NCBI GenBank assembly: GCA_028768525.1
Contig: CP054837.1
Span: 5,980,722 to 6,044,721, forward strand
Direction: 5' to 3'
Source of the DNA: Desulfobacter sp.
Lineage (GTDB): Bacteria > Desulfobacterota > Desulfobacteria > Desulfobacterales > Desulfobacteraceae
Length of the DNA stretch: 64,000 nucleotides
Shown here: piece after piece, positions 49,857 through 57,646 of the stretch
Numbering within the stretch: the stretch's first letter is position 1
Layout: each line of letters starts with the position of its first letter
Program-made: the position numbers and the translations under genes
The notes under the pieces: model-generated
What the model saw: only the letters and a program-made list of their open reading frames with translations
Told to the model about the DNA's origin: nothing
Databases searched by the model: none

Positions 49857-50228
49857 ATGAAGACCCTGCCGGAGAAAGCTGTTTTTTTTCACTTCAGGTT
49901 TAAATTCCTTGCTATCACCTCCATCGCATTTCTGCTGTACATCATTCTAACCGGGGCATCTGAGTTTGAACAATTCGCCTCAAGCCCCCAGTTCAGACTG
50001 CTGGGGCCTTTTTTTCTCCTTGCCGGGTTTTCGTTTCTGATTTTCAGAAGGGTGCCCATCAAATGTCCCCATTGCTTCAAGCTGGTTTCCACCCGTAAAG
50101 ACTGGACCTGCTGCGAGTGCGGTAAATCCCAGGGGAAGGAACGGTATCTTGTGGACAAATGTGTACACTGCGGGCAGATGCAGTCTGTCAGCACCTGTGA
50201 CCATTGCCGAAAGCCTTTCAGGCTTTAG
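49857..50228 (+). CDS. Two-helix membrane protein with double zinc ribbon
   Basis: A 123-residue protein. Helices at about 15-33 and 45-64 are followed by four C-x2-C knuckles: C-P-H-C, C-C-E-C, C-V-H-C and C-D-H-C (with the second containing an extra Cys), giving two potential zinc ribbons facing the cytoplasm. I recognise no named family. A-A-A-G-G-A-G-G at about 49846-49852 is a strong ribosome site and supports the start. It is the last plus-strand gene before the convergent receiver-ATPase gene. Confidence 0.75.
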   Translation: MKTLPEKAVFFHFRFKFLAITSIAFLLYIILTGASEFEQFASSPQFRLLGPFFLLAGFSFLIFRRVPIKCPHCFKLVSTRKDWTCCECGKSQGKERYLVDKCVHCGQMQSVSTCDHCRKPFRL

Positions 50229-50298
50229 GATGCACCTGGGGCCGGTTATTGGGATCCATATGAGGATTGTTCAACCGGTGGGGTGAATTGGTTGGTGA

Positions 50299-51795
50299 TT
50301 ATTCAGGAGGTTGAACCGGCAGGCAGAGGGTAACGGTTGTACCTTCCCCTTCGGTGGAGGTAATTCGGATATCGCCGCCGCAGCTCAGAAAAACGCTTTT
50401 GGCGTAGGACAGTCCCAACCCTTTTCCTTCTTTGGACCACCCTGAAAAATAGGGGGTGAAAATCTTGGGCAGGGTCGATTCTGACATGCCGATTCCGATA
50501 TCGCTGACAGTGATCAAAATTTGCAGATCATCACAACAGGTTGAAATGGAAATTATGCCGTGGGTGGGCACCGCCGTGAGTGCGTTCCGGGCCACGGCGT
50601 TAAGCGCCTTTTCCACATTTCGGGCCGGCAGGTCCACCAGCGGAATATCCTGGAGGTCAAACTGGATATCTATTTTTTTATCTTTGAAAGAGGTCAGGCC
50701 GGATAGGGATTTGAGCATTTTGTTGAGGTCCGTTGGTTTAGGGGGCTCCTCATTGATGGTCACAAACATTTTTACATCGTTAATGGCCTGGGATATCTGC
50801 CGGATGCCGTCGAGGGAATCTTCAATGATCTTCGGGTATTTTTCAAGGATGGCCTCAAAATCCATTTCCTTTTTAAAGGAGGAAATGTCAACCAGACTTG
50901 TCCGGGCCGCTTTCTCAAGTTCCTGTTTCGTGCCCTGGTGAAGGGAGATAATGGCTTCCAGGGTATTATACTTTTCCAGAAGAAACGTCATCTGCTGGCG
51001 GTAGAGGTTCATCTTTTTCAAATTACCGTCAATCATGGTATTGGAGTCATCCAGGGTCTTTAAGGAAACGGCGGATAGATCAGATACAATGGCCGCCTTC
51101 TGGGTGATGAACAATTGCTTTTCAGTGGCCTCAAGGGAAGACAATGCCTCCTTCAGGCGCTGGGTTTTGCTTTCGATCATCCGTTCCAGACTGCGGTTGT
51201 ATTTGGTGAGGTTGGATTCGGCAACGATCCGTCTGGCGACCTCTTCGTTCAAGCGGATATTTTTGGCCTGGATCTCCTTGTTTTTTTCCTCCAACTCGAC
51301 CAGGTGGCTGTAGGAGCGCAATGCTGTTGTTATGGTCGTGAACAGTTTCTGGGTGGTGAGTTCTGTTTTTTCCTTATAGTCATTGATATCGTAATTGAGG
51401 ATAATCTCTTTTTCAGGGGCCTTGCCCGGCTGGCCCGTTCTGAGTACGATTCTGATTTTTGAGTTGTTTATCTCCTCTCTGATAAACCGGGCCACTTCCA
51501 GGCCGGCATCCTTGGTCTCCATGACCACATCAAGGAGGCAGCAGGCAATGGTGTCATCGGTTTCCAGAATCTCTTTGGCCTCTTTTCCGGAATAGGCGGA
51601 GATGAATTCAAGGCCGTGGCCCATGTAACGGTAATCGTCCAAAACGAGCTTGGTCATGACGTGGATTTCATTTTCATCATCCACTATCAGCAGTTTGAAA
51701 TTTTTCTGGGGATCGGGCAGGGTTTCTTCCGTGCCGGCTTCATCAGCAAATAATAAGGTGTCGTCTTTTAATGCGTCATGCTGCTGGTTTTCCAT
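50299..51795 (-). CDS. Receiver-DUF3369-HATPase protein lacking a recognisable histidine box
   Basis: A 498-residue cytoplasmic protein. The N-terminal receiver has L-I-V-D-D-E at about 34-39 and L-L-D-V-V-M-E with the acceptor Asp. Next comes R-T-G-Q-P-G-K-A-P-E then D-I-N-D-Y-K-E-K-T-E-L-T, the DUF3369 signature. A long coiled coil follows. The C-terminal ATPase has D-I-G-I-G-M and G-K-G-L-G-L-S. Where a kinase would carry H-E-x-x-N the sequence reads A-A-I-V-S-D-L-S-A-V-S-L-K, with no acceptor His. It may be a signal-responsive ATPase or phosphatase, or it phosphorylates atypically. It is at the downstream end of the acs-symporter-DUF294 region and has its own promoter. Confidence 0.85.
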   Translation of the reverse strand: MENQQHDALKDDTLLFADEAGTEETLPDPQKNFKLLIVDDENEIHVMTKLVLDDYRYMGHGLEFISAYSGKEAKEILETDDTIACCLLDVVMETKDAGLEVARFIREEINNSKIRIVLRTGQPGKAPEKEIILNYDINDYKEKTELTTQKLFTTITTALRSYSHLVELEEKNKEIQAKNIRLNEEVARRIVAESNLTKYNRSLERMIESKTQRLKEALSSLEATEKQLFITQKAAIVSDLSAVSLKTLDDSNTMIDGNLKKMNLYRQQMTFLLEKYNTLEAIISLHQGTKQELEKAARTSLVDISSFKKEMDFEAILEKYPKIIEDSLDGIRQISQAINDVKMFVTINEEPPKPTDLNKMLKSLSGLTSFKDKKIDIQFDLQDIPLVDLPARNVEKALNAVARNALTAVPTHGIISISTCCDDLQILITVSDIGIGMSESTLPKIFTPYFSGWSKEGKGLGLSYAKSVFLSCGGDIRITSTEGEGTTVTLCLPVQPPE

Positions 51796-51867
51796 ACCGT
51801 CTCCGAAAAGGCGAATTGTTGTGTGTTCACATGCCGCCGTTCGCGGCCCTGGGAAGCAGAATGATCT

Positions 51868-51896
51868 ATGGTATTCGATCTATATCCGGTTGTCAA
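51868..51896 (-). promoter_or_regulatory. Promoter of the receiver-DUF3369-ATPase gene
   Basis: On the minus strand TTGACA (51896-51891), a 17-base spacer and TACCAT (51873-51868). The -35 box overlaps the nfo stop codon at 51893, so this gene can be expressed independently of nfo. Confidence 0.6.
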
Positions 51897-52786
51897 TTCC
51901 CTAATTTCGTGAATTTCCTTAATGTGGAAAGATTCACCCTGTCCATGGGCCTGCCGTCTTTTTCTTTCGGGGTTTCAATCAGTTTGGGGATATCGGCCAG
52001 GGCCGGATGGGTCATGAGGGCGGCAAAGCCTTTCAATCCGATTTTGCCCATGCCGATATGGGTGTGGCGGTCACGGCAACTGCCCAGATCGGGTATGGAA
52101 TCGTTGGCATGGATGAGAAAAAGACGGTCCAGGCCGACAACAGCGTCAAATTCCGCCAGGGTGTGGTCAAGGCTTTGAGCCGTTCTGATATCATATCCTG
52201 CGGCAAAAATATGGCTGGTATCCAGGCAGATCCCCATGGTTTTCCTGTCGGCACCGGTACCTGAAATCAATTCCCTGAGTTCCTGGAAGCGGCTGCCGAT
52301 TGTAGTGCCGGTGCCGGCGGTGGTTTCGATGAGCAGTCGCGGGGAAGGACCTTTCACCTCTGCCAGGACCTGGACCAGGCTGTCAATGGCGGTTCCAAGC
52401 CCCTTTCCCATTCCACGGCCCAGGTGGGCGCCGGGGTGGAGCACCACCCCGTCCAGGCCGAGGCGGGCGGAACGGGCCATTTCGGCTGTTAGTGAACAGC
52501 GGGATTTTTCCAGTTTTTCGGGATCATTGGAAGCAATGTTGATCAGGTAGGTGCAATGGGAAAAAACATGGGTGACCCCGGTCTCTCTGCAGGCGGCCTT
52601 AAAGCGGTTGACCTGGTCTTCACTGAGTTCAGGTTCCTTCCAGGTTCTTGCATTTTTTGTGAAAATCTGGGCAACGGTGCAATCGAGGCGGCGGGCTTCA
52701 TAGACTGCATTCTCCAGTCCGCCGGCCACCGAAAAATGGGCCCCCAGAAACGGGGGGGATGACGGGAGGTCTTCTGTCTGTGTCAT
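51893..52786 (-). CDS. nfo: Deoxyribonuclease IV (AP endonuclease)
   Basis: A 297-residue TIM-barrel enzyme that cuts DNA at abasic sites. It opens G-A-H-F-S-V-A-G-G-L, with the first zinc His, then A-Q-I-F-T-K-N. V-L-H-P-G-A-H-L-G, I-E-T-T-A-G-T-G, C-L-D-T-S-H-I-F-A-A-G-Y-D and N-D-S, R-D-R-H-T-H-I-G, carry the remaining zinc ligands (three signature blocks of endonuclease IV). Length is normal. The start overlaps the stop of the DUF294 gene by four bases, so it is translated from the same message. Confidence 0.96.
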   Translation of the reverse strand: MTQTEDLPSSPPFLGAHFSVAGGLENAVYEARRLDCTVAQIFTKNARTWKEPELSEDQVNRFKAACRETGVTHVFSHCTYLINIASNDPEKLEKSRCSLTAEMARSARLGLDGVVLHPGAHLGRGMGKGLGTAIDSLVQVLAEVKGPSPRLLIETTAGTGTTIGSRFQELRELISGTGADRKTMGICLDTSHIFAAGYDIRTAQSLDHTLAEFDAVVGLDRLFLIHANDSIPDLGSCRDRHTHIGMGKIGLKGFAALMTHPALADIPKLIETPKEKDGRPMDRVNLSTLRKFTKLGN

Positions 52787-54711
52787 ACCACTCCGGTGAA
52801 TTCAATATTGAGTTTCTGCTGTAGTTTTTCAACCAGTCTGAATACCTCTTTTAACATGAGTTGATCCAGCGAGGAAAGGTTTGATGGATTAATATAATTG
52901 TCCGGCTCAGCCTTTTCGTCCATGATGGTGGTGATCTGACGGCGGAATCGCAGGCCCGTCAGAAAGTTGTAGGACTGCAGGATATCTGCATATTCCCTGG
53001 CCGTGAGGGCATGGCGGGTGTAAAGTCTGAACAGGCGCACCAGGGTGTTGGTCTGGGTGATGCCGTTTTTCAATGCGTAAATTCGTGTAAAATCAATAAT
53101 GGGGAGGATGGCCAGTTTTATATCAAGGGCATTCTTGTGCTGTCCTTTGGACTCGACAATAAATTTTCCGAACAATCCGACGGGCGGTTTGAAGAATACG
53201 GCATTTTCCGTCATATTTCTCAAAAATCCCGACCATTTGCCGATGGCGCTCAAAAGGTAGTCCTTGAGCTCATCCGCCATTGTTTTATGCCCCCATGTCC
53301 CCCTGAAATCGAAAAAAATGCTTGAATGGAGCAGGTCTTCCGGGGAAGCGGCCCGTATCCATTTTTTAAAATAGGATTTCCACACGGACATGGGCTGGCA
53401 CCAGTCCGGATTCTGGGCCATATTGTTTCCTTCGCAATACCGGTAGCCGGCCCGGTTCAGTTTTCCGCAGATCAGTTGCGCCAGGGTGTCAAAGTATTGT
53501 TTGGCTTTAGCCGCTTTATCCGGATCCTCCAGGTCTTCGAAGATGATGGCATTGTCCTGGTCCGAAATCAGGGTCTGCTCTTCCCTGCCTTCAGATCCCA
53601 TGGTCAAAAAGACAAATCTGCATGGGGGCGGGCCGGCACGGTCAATGGAAAACCTGATGATTTTATCAATGATGGCGTCTGAGAAGGCGGTGATCAGCCG
53701 GGTAATGTAATCGGTGGAGGCCCCGTTGGAAATGGGGTCCAAAAGCAGCCGTTCCAGGCGGCTGTGGACATTGTCCAGGGCGGCCATGTCCCTGGCGGAT
53801 TTTACCGCCTTGATAAGGAGGAATGTGGACCGGGTCTGGGCGGCAATGAGGTCTTTTTCCGTGATGATTCCGGAAATGTCCCCTGATTTTCCGGTGACGG
53901 CCAGATGCCGTTTGTCCCGGTCAATCATGGTCAAAAAGGCTTCAAATACCTGGCAATCAGCAGATATGGTTTCCACGGGTGAGGAAATGATCCGGGAGAC
54001 CGGTTCTGTGCAGGCAAGTCCCCGGGCCACTGCCCGCTTCTTGATGTCGGCATCGGTGACAATGCCATCAATATGCTGGGTTTCGGCTGTGGTTTTGGAT
54101 TCTGCCCTGGGTTTGGATGCAGGCCTGACCAGGATGGCTGAGGCATTGTTGCGGCTCATTTTTTGTGCCGCCTCACCGATGGGGGTGTCACGGGTGCAGG
54201 TCAGGATATTGGGCCTGAAGATAGCGGAGACCGGCTGGTTGAAAAAAGGCAGGTTCAATTCCCTGTCCCTGTGCCGCCTGGCCAGGACACCGGCAATGGT
54301 TTTGTCGGCCATGCACCGCCCCAGTTCAAGGGCGAAATAATCCTGGAAGGTTTTATTCTGCCGGCAGAGGTCCAGAAAAATATCCGGTCCCAGTGCGATG
54401 ACCCGGGTTTCTTCCAGGGCCGCCAGGCAGTGAATGGCCATATGGTTGTTGAAGAGAATGGACAATCCTCCAAAAACCCCGTGGACAGGGATTTTCCCAC
54501 TGCGGCGGCGGATGTTGTCCCTGTCGTAATAAAATTCAAGGCACCCCTTTATAACGATGTAGATCTGTTTTACCCGGGAGATTTCCTGGGCATAAATGAG
54601 ATGGCCTTGGGCAAAAGTTTCATAGTCCACCTCCCTGGCCAGCAGTTTTTCCTGGTCAGGCGTGAGGGCGGAAAGGGGGAGGCCGGGCATGGATGAGGCG
54701 TCAGGTGGCAC
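52783..54711 (-). CDS. Cyclic-nucleotide/CBS/DUF294 nucleotidyltransferase-like protein
   Basis: A 642-residue cytoplasmic protein. An effector-binding cNMP domain spans about 15-140, paired CBS domains about 165-295, and a GlnD-like nucleotidyltransferase domain from about 320 (M-G-S-E-G-R-E-E-Q, then S-D-Q-D-N-A-I). The DUF294 C-terminal helical domain follows to the end. CBS domains usually bind adenylates; the reaction of the transferase domain is unknown. Initiation is probably GTG at 54711, with G-A-G-G six bases upstream, rather than ATG at 54690. Genes of this type sit beside acs, a symporter and a DnaQ-like exonuclease in several proteobacteria, as here. Confidence 0.9.
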   Translation of the reverse strand: MPPDASSMPGLPLSALTPDQEKLLAREVDYETFAQGHLIYAQEISRVKQIYIVIKGCLEFYYDRDNIRRRSGKIPVHGVFGGLSILFNNHMAIHCLAALEETRVIALGPDIFLDLCRQNKTFQDYFALELGRCMADKTIAGVLARRHRDRELNLPFFNQPVSAIFRPNILTCTRDTPIGEAAQKMSRNNASAILVRPASKPRAESKTTAETQHIDGIVTDADIKKRAVARGLACTEPVSRIISSPVETISADCQVFEAFLTMIDRDKRHLAVTGKSGDISGIITEKDLIAAQTRSTFLLIKAVKSARDMAALDNVHSRLERLLLDPISNGASTDYITRLITAFSDAIIDKIIRFSIDRAGPPPCRFVFLTMGSEGREEQTLISDQDNAIIFEDLEDPDKAAKAKQYFDTLAQLICGKLNRAGYRYCEGNNMAQNPDWCQPMSVWKSYFKKWIRAASPEDLLHSSIFFDFRGTWGHKTMADELKDYLLSAIGKWSGFLRNMTENAVFFKPPVGLFGKFIVESKGQHKNALDIKLAILPIIDFTRIYALKNGITQTNTLVRLFRLYTRHALTAREYADILQSYNFLTGLRFRRQITTIMDEKAEPDNYINPSNLSSLDQLMLKEVFRLVEKLQQKLNIEFTGVV

Positions 54712-55303
54712 CGGACACCTCGCTTTCCTCGCCGGAGGGTTTCAGGAGATCCACTGATATTTCATAAAAGTAGAGTTCATCCAATCCAAAAATTCTGGCG
54801 ACGATAAAGCCGGGAAATACCCGGGTTCTCGTATTAAAGTATCTGGCTTCCTTATTGTAGCGGCGACCTGCCGCAAATACAGCCGCCTGGGCCGCCTTTA
54901 TTTTCTTTTCCTGGTCCGTCCGGGCGTTCTGGCCAGAGGCCCCGACACTGCGAAAAAAGTCATCCACCCTTTGATTCATCCTGGACTGTACTTGGCCGAA
55001 TTCCAGGAGCAGCTCCCGGTCAACGGGGATTGGTTTTTTTTCCAGATGGTCAATGACAGCGCCGGCCTGTTGCGAGGCGTCCACTAGGCTGGCCAGTTCC
55101 GGTCTGGCCGCACCGGGCAGTGCCGCCAGTTGCTTGACCTGGTCCAGTTGGAGCCGGCATTGTTCAATGACCAGCCCCTTGGCTGCCTCTATCCGGTTCT
55201 GGGATCTCAAAAAGCTGGAATAGCCGCCGAAAATTATCGAAATAATTACAATGCCGATTACCAGAGAACAAATGCCTGCAAATGCCACCCAGGGGTTTTT
55301 CAT
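54701..55303 (-). CDS. LemA-family membrane protein
   Basis: A 200-residue protein. One helix at about 7-27 is followed by helical bundles. R-S-Q-N-R-I-E-A-A-K and V-A-A-G-R-R-Y-N-K-E-A-R-Y-F-N-T then F-P-G-F are the LemA pattern (N-x-A-V-x-x-Y-N-x2-I-x2-F-P-x2-I in others). The ATG at 55303 has an A-G-G-A-G-G-A site and is preferred over an upstream start at 55369. Its function is unresolved; LemA proteins are tied to envelope stress in some species. It sits between the exonuclease fusion and the DUF294 gene, overlapping the latter by 11 bases. Confidence 0.75.
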   Translation of the reverse strand: MKNPWVAFAGICSLVIGIVIISIIFGGYSSFLRSQNRIEAAKGLVIEQCRLQLDQVKQLAALPGAARPELASLVDASQQAGAVIDHLEKKPIPVDRELLLEFGQVQSRMNQRVDDFFRSVGASGQNARTDQEKKIKAAQAAVFAAGRRYNKEARYFNTRTRVFPGFIVARIFGLDELYFYEISVDLLKPSGEESEVSGAT

Positions 55304-55365
55304 GGTCGGATCCTCCTGAAGTTCTGGATTATACTTATTCTGATTACCATTGACTAAGCTGTGTA

Positions 55366-57414
55366 TCAATATTTTAATCGGGCGTAATAGGTTTTTTGGG
55401 ATGCGTTCAGTGCATCTTTCAGGGTGAGTATGCCGTTGCTGTTCAAGATGGGTAAAAGTTTTAAAAATATCTCCGCTGTGGTGATGGCGTCCCCCAGGGC
55501 GGTGTGCCGGCCCAGGATACTCACCCCCAGCCGGCGGGCGATATTTTCCATGTCATGCTGCTGGTGCACCGGATGCAGGGCTGCGGAAAGCAGTAAGGTA
55601 TCCAGCACGGGATTTTCAAACCGGACCTGGGTTGATGCCTCCTTGACCTTGAGCATTTTCATATCAAAGGCCAGGTTGTGCCCCAGCAGAACGGTATTTC
55701 CAACAAACTGCCTGAACCGGGGAAGCACCGTTTCTATGGTTTCTTTGCCCCTGACCATTTCGTAGTTGATCCCGTGGATTTTATAGGAATCAACGGGGAT
55801 CTCCCGCTGGGGATCAATCAGTTCCTCAAAAGCATCCTGGTAGACGATACGGCAGTTCACTATCCTCACCCCTCCGATGGAGATGATTTCATCTCCGCTA
55901 TCTGGGTTAAGCCCCGTGGTCTCCGTATCAAACACCGTATAGGTTGTTTTTTTCAGGGGGCTGTCCAGGAGGTTTTCCGGCATATCCTTGAGGCTGAAAA
56001 GATTGAAATCGTAAAATTCAGGCCTGGAATCGGAAATAACGGGAAGGTGCTGTTTACCGGATCCCCTTGGTGCCGTTCCGGCCCTGGCCGTCAGGAAAAG
56101 GCCGCTGCATGCGCGGGTTTCCCGGGGAAGGGGGGTAAGCCGTGCATTGTTAAATTTCAATACATATCCCAGGCTTGGCATGCCTTCCAGCCGGTTTACC
56201 AGCATTTTGTCAATGTCTTTCCGGCTGCAGAGGGAACCTTCCCATGAAATGTTAAATTCAATGGTGTTCGGGGCCTGTGAAACGTGGAGATCAAACTCAT
56301 CCACCCCGGTACTCCTGTTCAGACGGCTGAAAATGAAAATCAGGGCCGTTGTCATGGAATAGGTATCTGCCAGTATTCTGGCCTGTTTGGGAGGATTGAA
56401 CACATTCACCCGGATATCGTGCAGGGCGCCGGTTTTTTTTTGAATGCCGGACAAAAAAGTGGCCAGCGGAAGAGAGCTTAAAGGCAGGCTTGAAAATACC
56501 TTGCTCCGAATACGGGCGGCGGTTTTTTCAAATGCAGCGCCCAGGTGGCCGGGGATCAGGACATTGTGTTCATTGAGCATTTTTCCAAATTCCTTGAGAT
56601 ACCGGTCAATGGCCTGGTATTTTTCGATTCCCTTTGAGATATCCGTCACAGCCAGAATAAATCCGGTGATCCGTTTTTCATTATCCAGTACCGGTATGGC
56701 TTCGGCTGAAATCAGCGTGCCCGAGGCAACGGGGGAGATGAAAAAAGAGCCCACGGAAAGATCCGGGGAATTGATCTGTTCAATGATTTCATCCAGGGCG
56801 TGGGCCACCAGAGCCTTGTCCATGAGGTGAAAAATGGACCGCCCCAGCCCAAGAAACAACTCCTGGGATGCGGTCCTGTCACTGGGGCTGAAAATGGTTT
56901 TGGCCAGGGAGTTGAACAGAAGAATCCGTCCGTTTTTATTGCATACCACAATGCCCTGGGGAAGTTCTCCCATGATGGCCGCCAGCAGGTTGCGCTCCTT
57001 TTCGGTTTCCTTTCTGGCGGCCAGGATCTGTTCGGTGATGGTTTTGTTGAGATTTTCAAACATATCGGCAAAATCGTTGATGATGCCGGCCATGTTTCTA
57101 ATGTCTGAAGAACCTTTGACACGGATCCTGTGGGAAGGGTTTGAGGCATATATCATGCCGGCTTCCGCAGACATTCGTTTCAGGGGAAGGATGTACCGGT
57201 TGTAAGTGATGTCGAACACCACCCACAGGGCGCCGGCCACAATGAATGCCAGCCCCAGCAGGGTATAGATATGGTTTTGAAATATGTTTAACAGGGCGGT
57301 TTTATCTTCAAGGGTGAGGTTCAGCCAGATATGGGCCAGCAATCCGGCAACACATAACAGGATGCCGGTGAGGCTGATGAGGACAAATTTCCAGAATCGG
57401 TTGGTCTGGGTCAT
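55366..57414 (-). CDS. Membrane PAS sensor fused to a DnaQ-like 3'-5' exonuclease
   Basis: A 682-residue chimera. Two helices (about 10-30 and 46-70) are followed by a HAMP-like linker (about 72-125), a PAS domain (about 135-255) and a region near 290-440 resembling a worn-down kinase core: it has S-M-T-T-A-L-I-F-I-F-S-R-L-N, similar to an ATPase N-box helix, but no histidine box or G-loops. From about 490 an intact DEDDh exonuclease follows: V-F-D-T-E-T-T-G (D496), G-H-N-L-A-F-D and H-T-A-L-G-D-A. The substrate, DNA or RNA, is unknown. In other proteobacteria similar exonucleases accompany acs and DUF294 genes. A strong hairpin lies just upstream of its start. Confidence 0.88.
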   Translation of the reverse strand: MTQTNRFWKFVLISLTGILLCVAGLLAHIWLNLTLEDKTALLNIFQNHIYTLLGLAFIVAGALWVVFDITYNRYILPLKRMSAEAGMIYASNPSHRIRVKGSSDIRNMAGIINDFADMFENLNKTITEQILAARKETEKERNLLAAIMGELPQGIVVCNKNGRILLFNSLAKTIFSPSDRTASQELFLGLGRSIFHLMDKALVAHALDEIIEQINSPDLSVGSFFISPVASGTLISAEAIPVLDNEKRITGFILAVTDISKGIEKYQAIDRYLKEFGKMLNEHNVLIPGHLGAAFEKTAARIRSKVFSSLPLSSLPLATFLSGIQKKTGALHDIRVNVFNPPKQARILADTYSMTTALIFIFSRLNRSTGVDEFDLHVSQAPNTIEFNISWEGSLCSRKDIDKMLVNRLEGMPSLGYVLKFNNARLTPLPRETRACSGLFLTARAGTAPRGSGKQHLPVISDSRPEFYDFNLFSLKDMPENLLDSPLKKTTYTVFDTETTGLNPDSGDEIISIGGVRIVNCRIVYQDAFEELIDPQREIPVDSYKIHGINYEMVRGKETIETVLPRFRQFVGNTVLLGHNLAFDMKMLKVKEASTQVRFENPVLDTLLLSAALHPVHQQHDMENIARRLGVSILGRHTALGDAITTAEIFLKLLPILNSNGILTLKDALNASQKTYYARLKY

Positions 57415-57441
57415 AGGCGCGGCAATGGGTGCAGAAAAGAT

Positions 57442-57478
57442 AAAGAAGAATTCCGGGACATGCCCGGAATCCTTCTTT
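57442..57478. terminator. Strong hairpin terminator between symporter operon and exonuclease gene
   Basis: A 16-base stem (57442-57457 with 57463-57478, one mismatch) with a 5-base loop. It reads T-rich on leaving in both directions because the outer part is AAAGAAG/CTTCTTT. For the minus-strand operon it lies just after the 28-codon small gene, so it separates symporter transcripts from the exonuclease gene or attenuates between them. Confidence 0.8.
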
Positions 57479-57506
57479 GGTTAGATTATTTCAATAATGC
57501 TGATGA

Positions 57507-57593
57507 TTATCCCCACCATCCCCAGCCGAATGAGGCCACGAACAGGACGCAGAAGATGAGGGTTGCAATGAGATATTTATCTTCCAATGCCAT
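57507..57593 (-). CDS. 28-residue membrane peptide downstream of the symporter
   Basis: A 28-codon frame below usual calling limits. It starts M-A-L-E-D-K-Y and has a single hydrophobic helix of about 17 residues (I-A-T-L-I-F-C-V-L-F-V-A-S-F) ending G-W-G-W-W-G and TAA. G-G-A-G-A-G-G sits about six bases before the ATG, a good ribosome site. It is 53 bases downstream of the symporter and upstream of the terminator, so it is the final cistron of the operon. Small single-helix accessory proteins are known beside sodium:solute symporters; I place it there by position and shape, not by a recognised sequence signature. Confidence 0.7.
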   Translation of the reverse strand: MALEDKYLIATLIFCVLFVASFGWGWWG

Positions 57594-57646
57594 AATATCC
57601 TCTCCTTATCTAAAAGTTGAAATTAATCCTATGATACACCGTCCCT

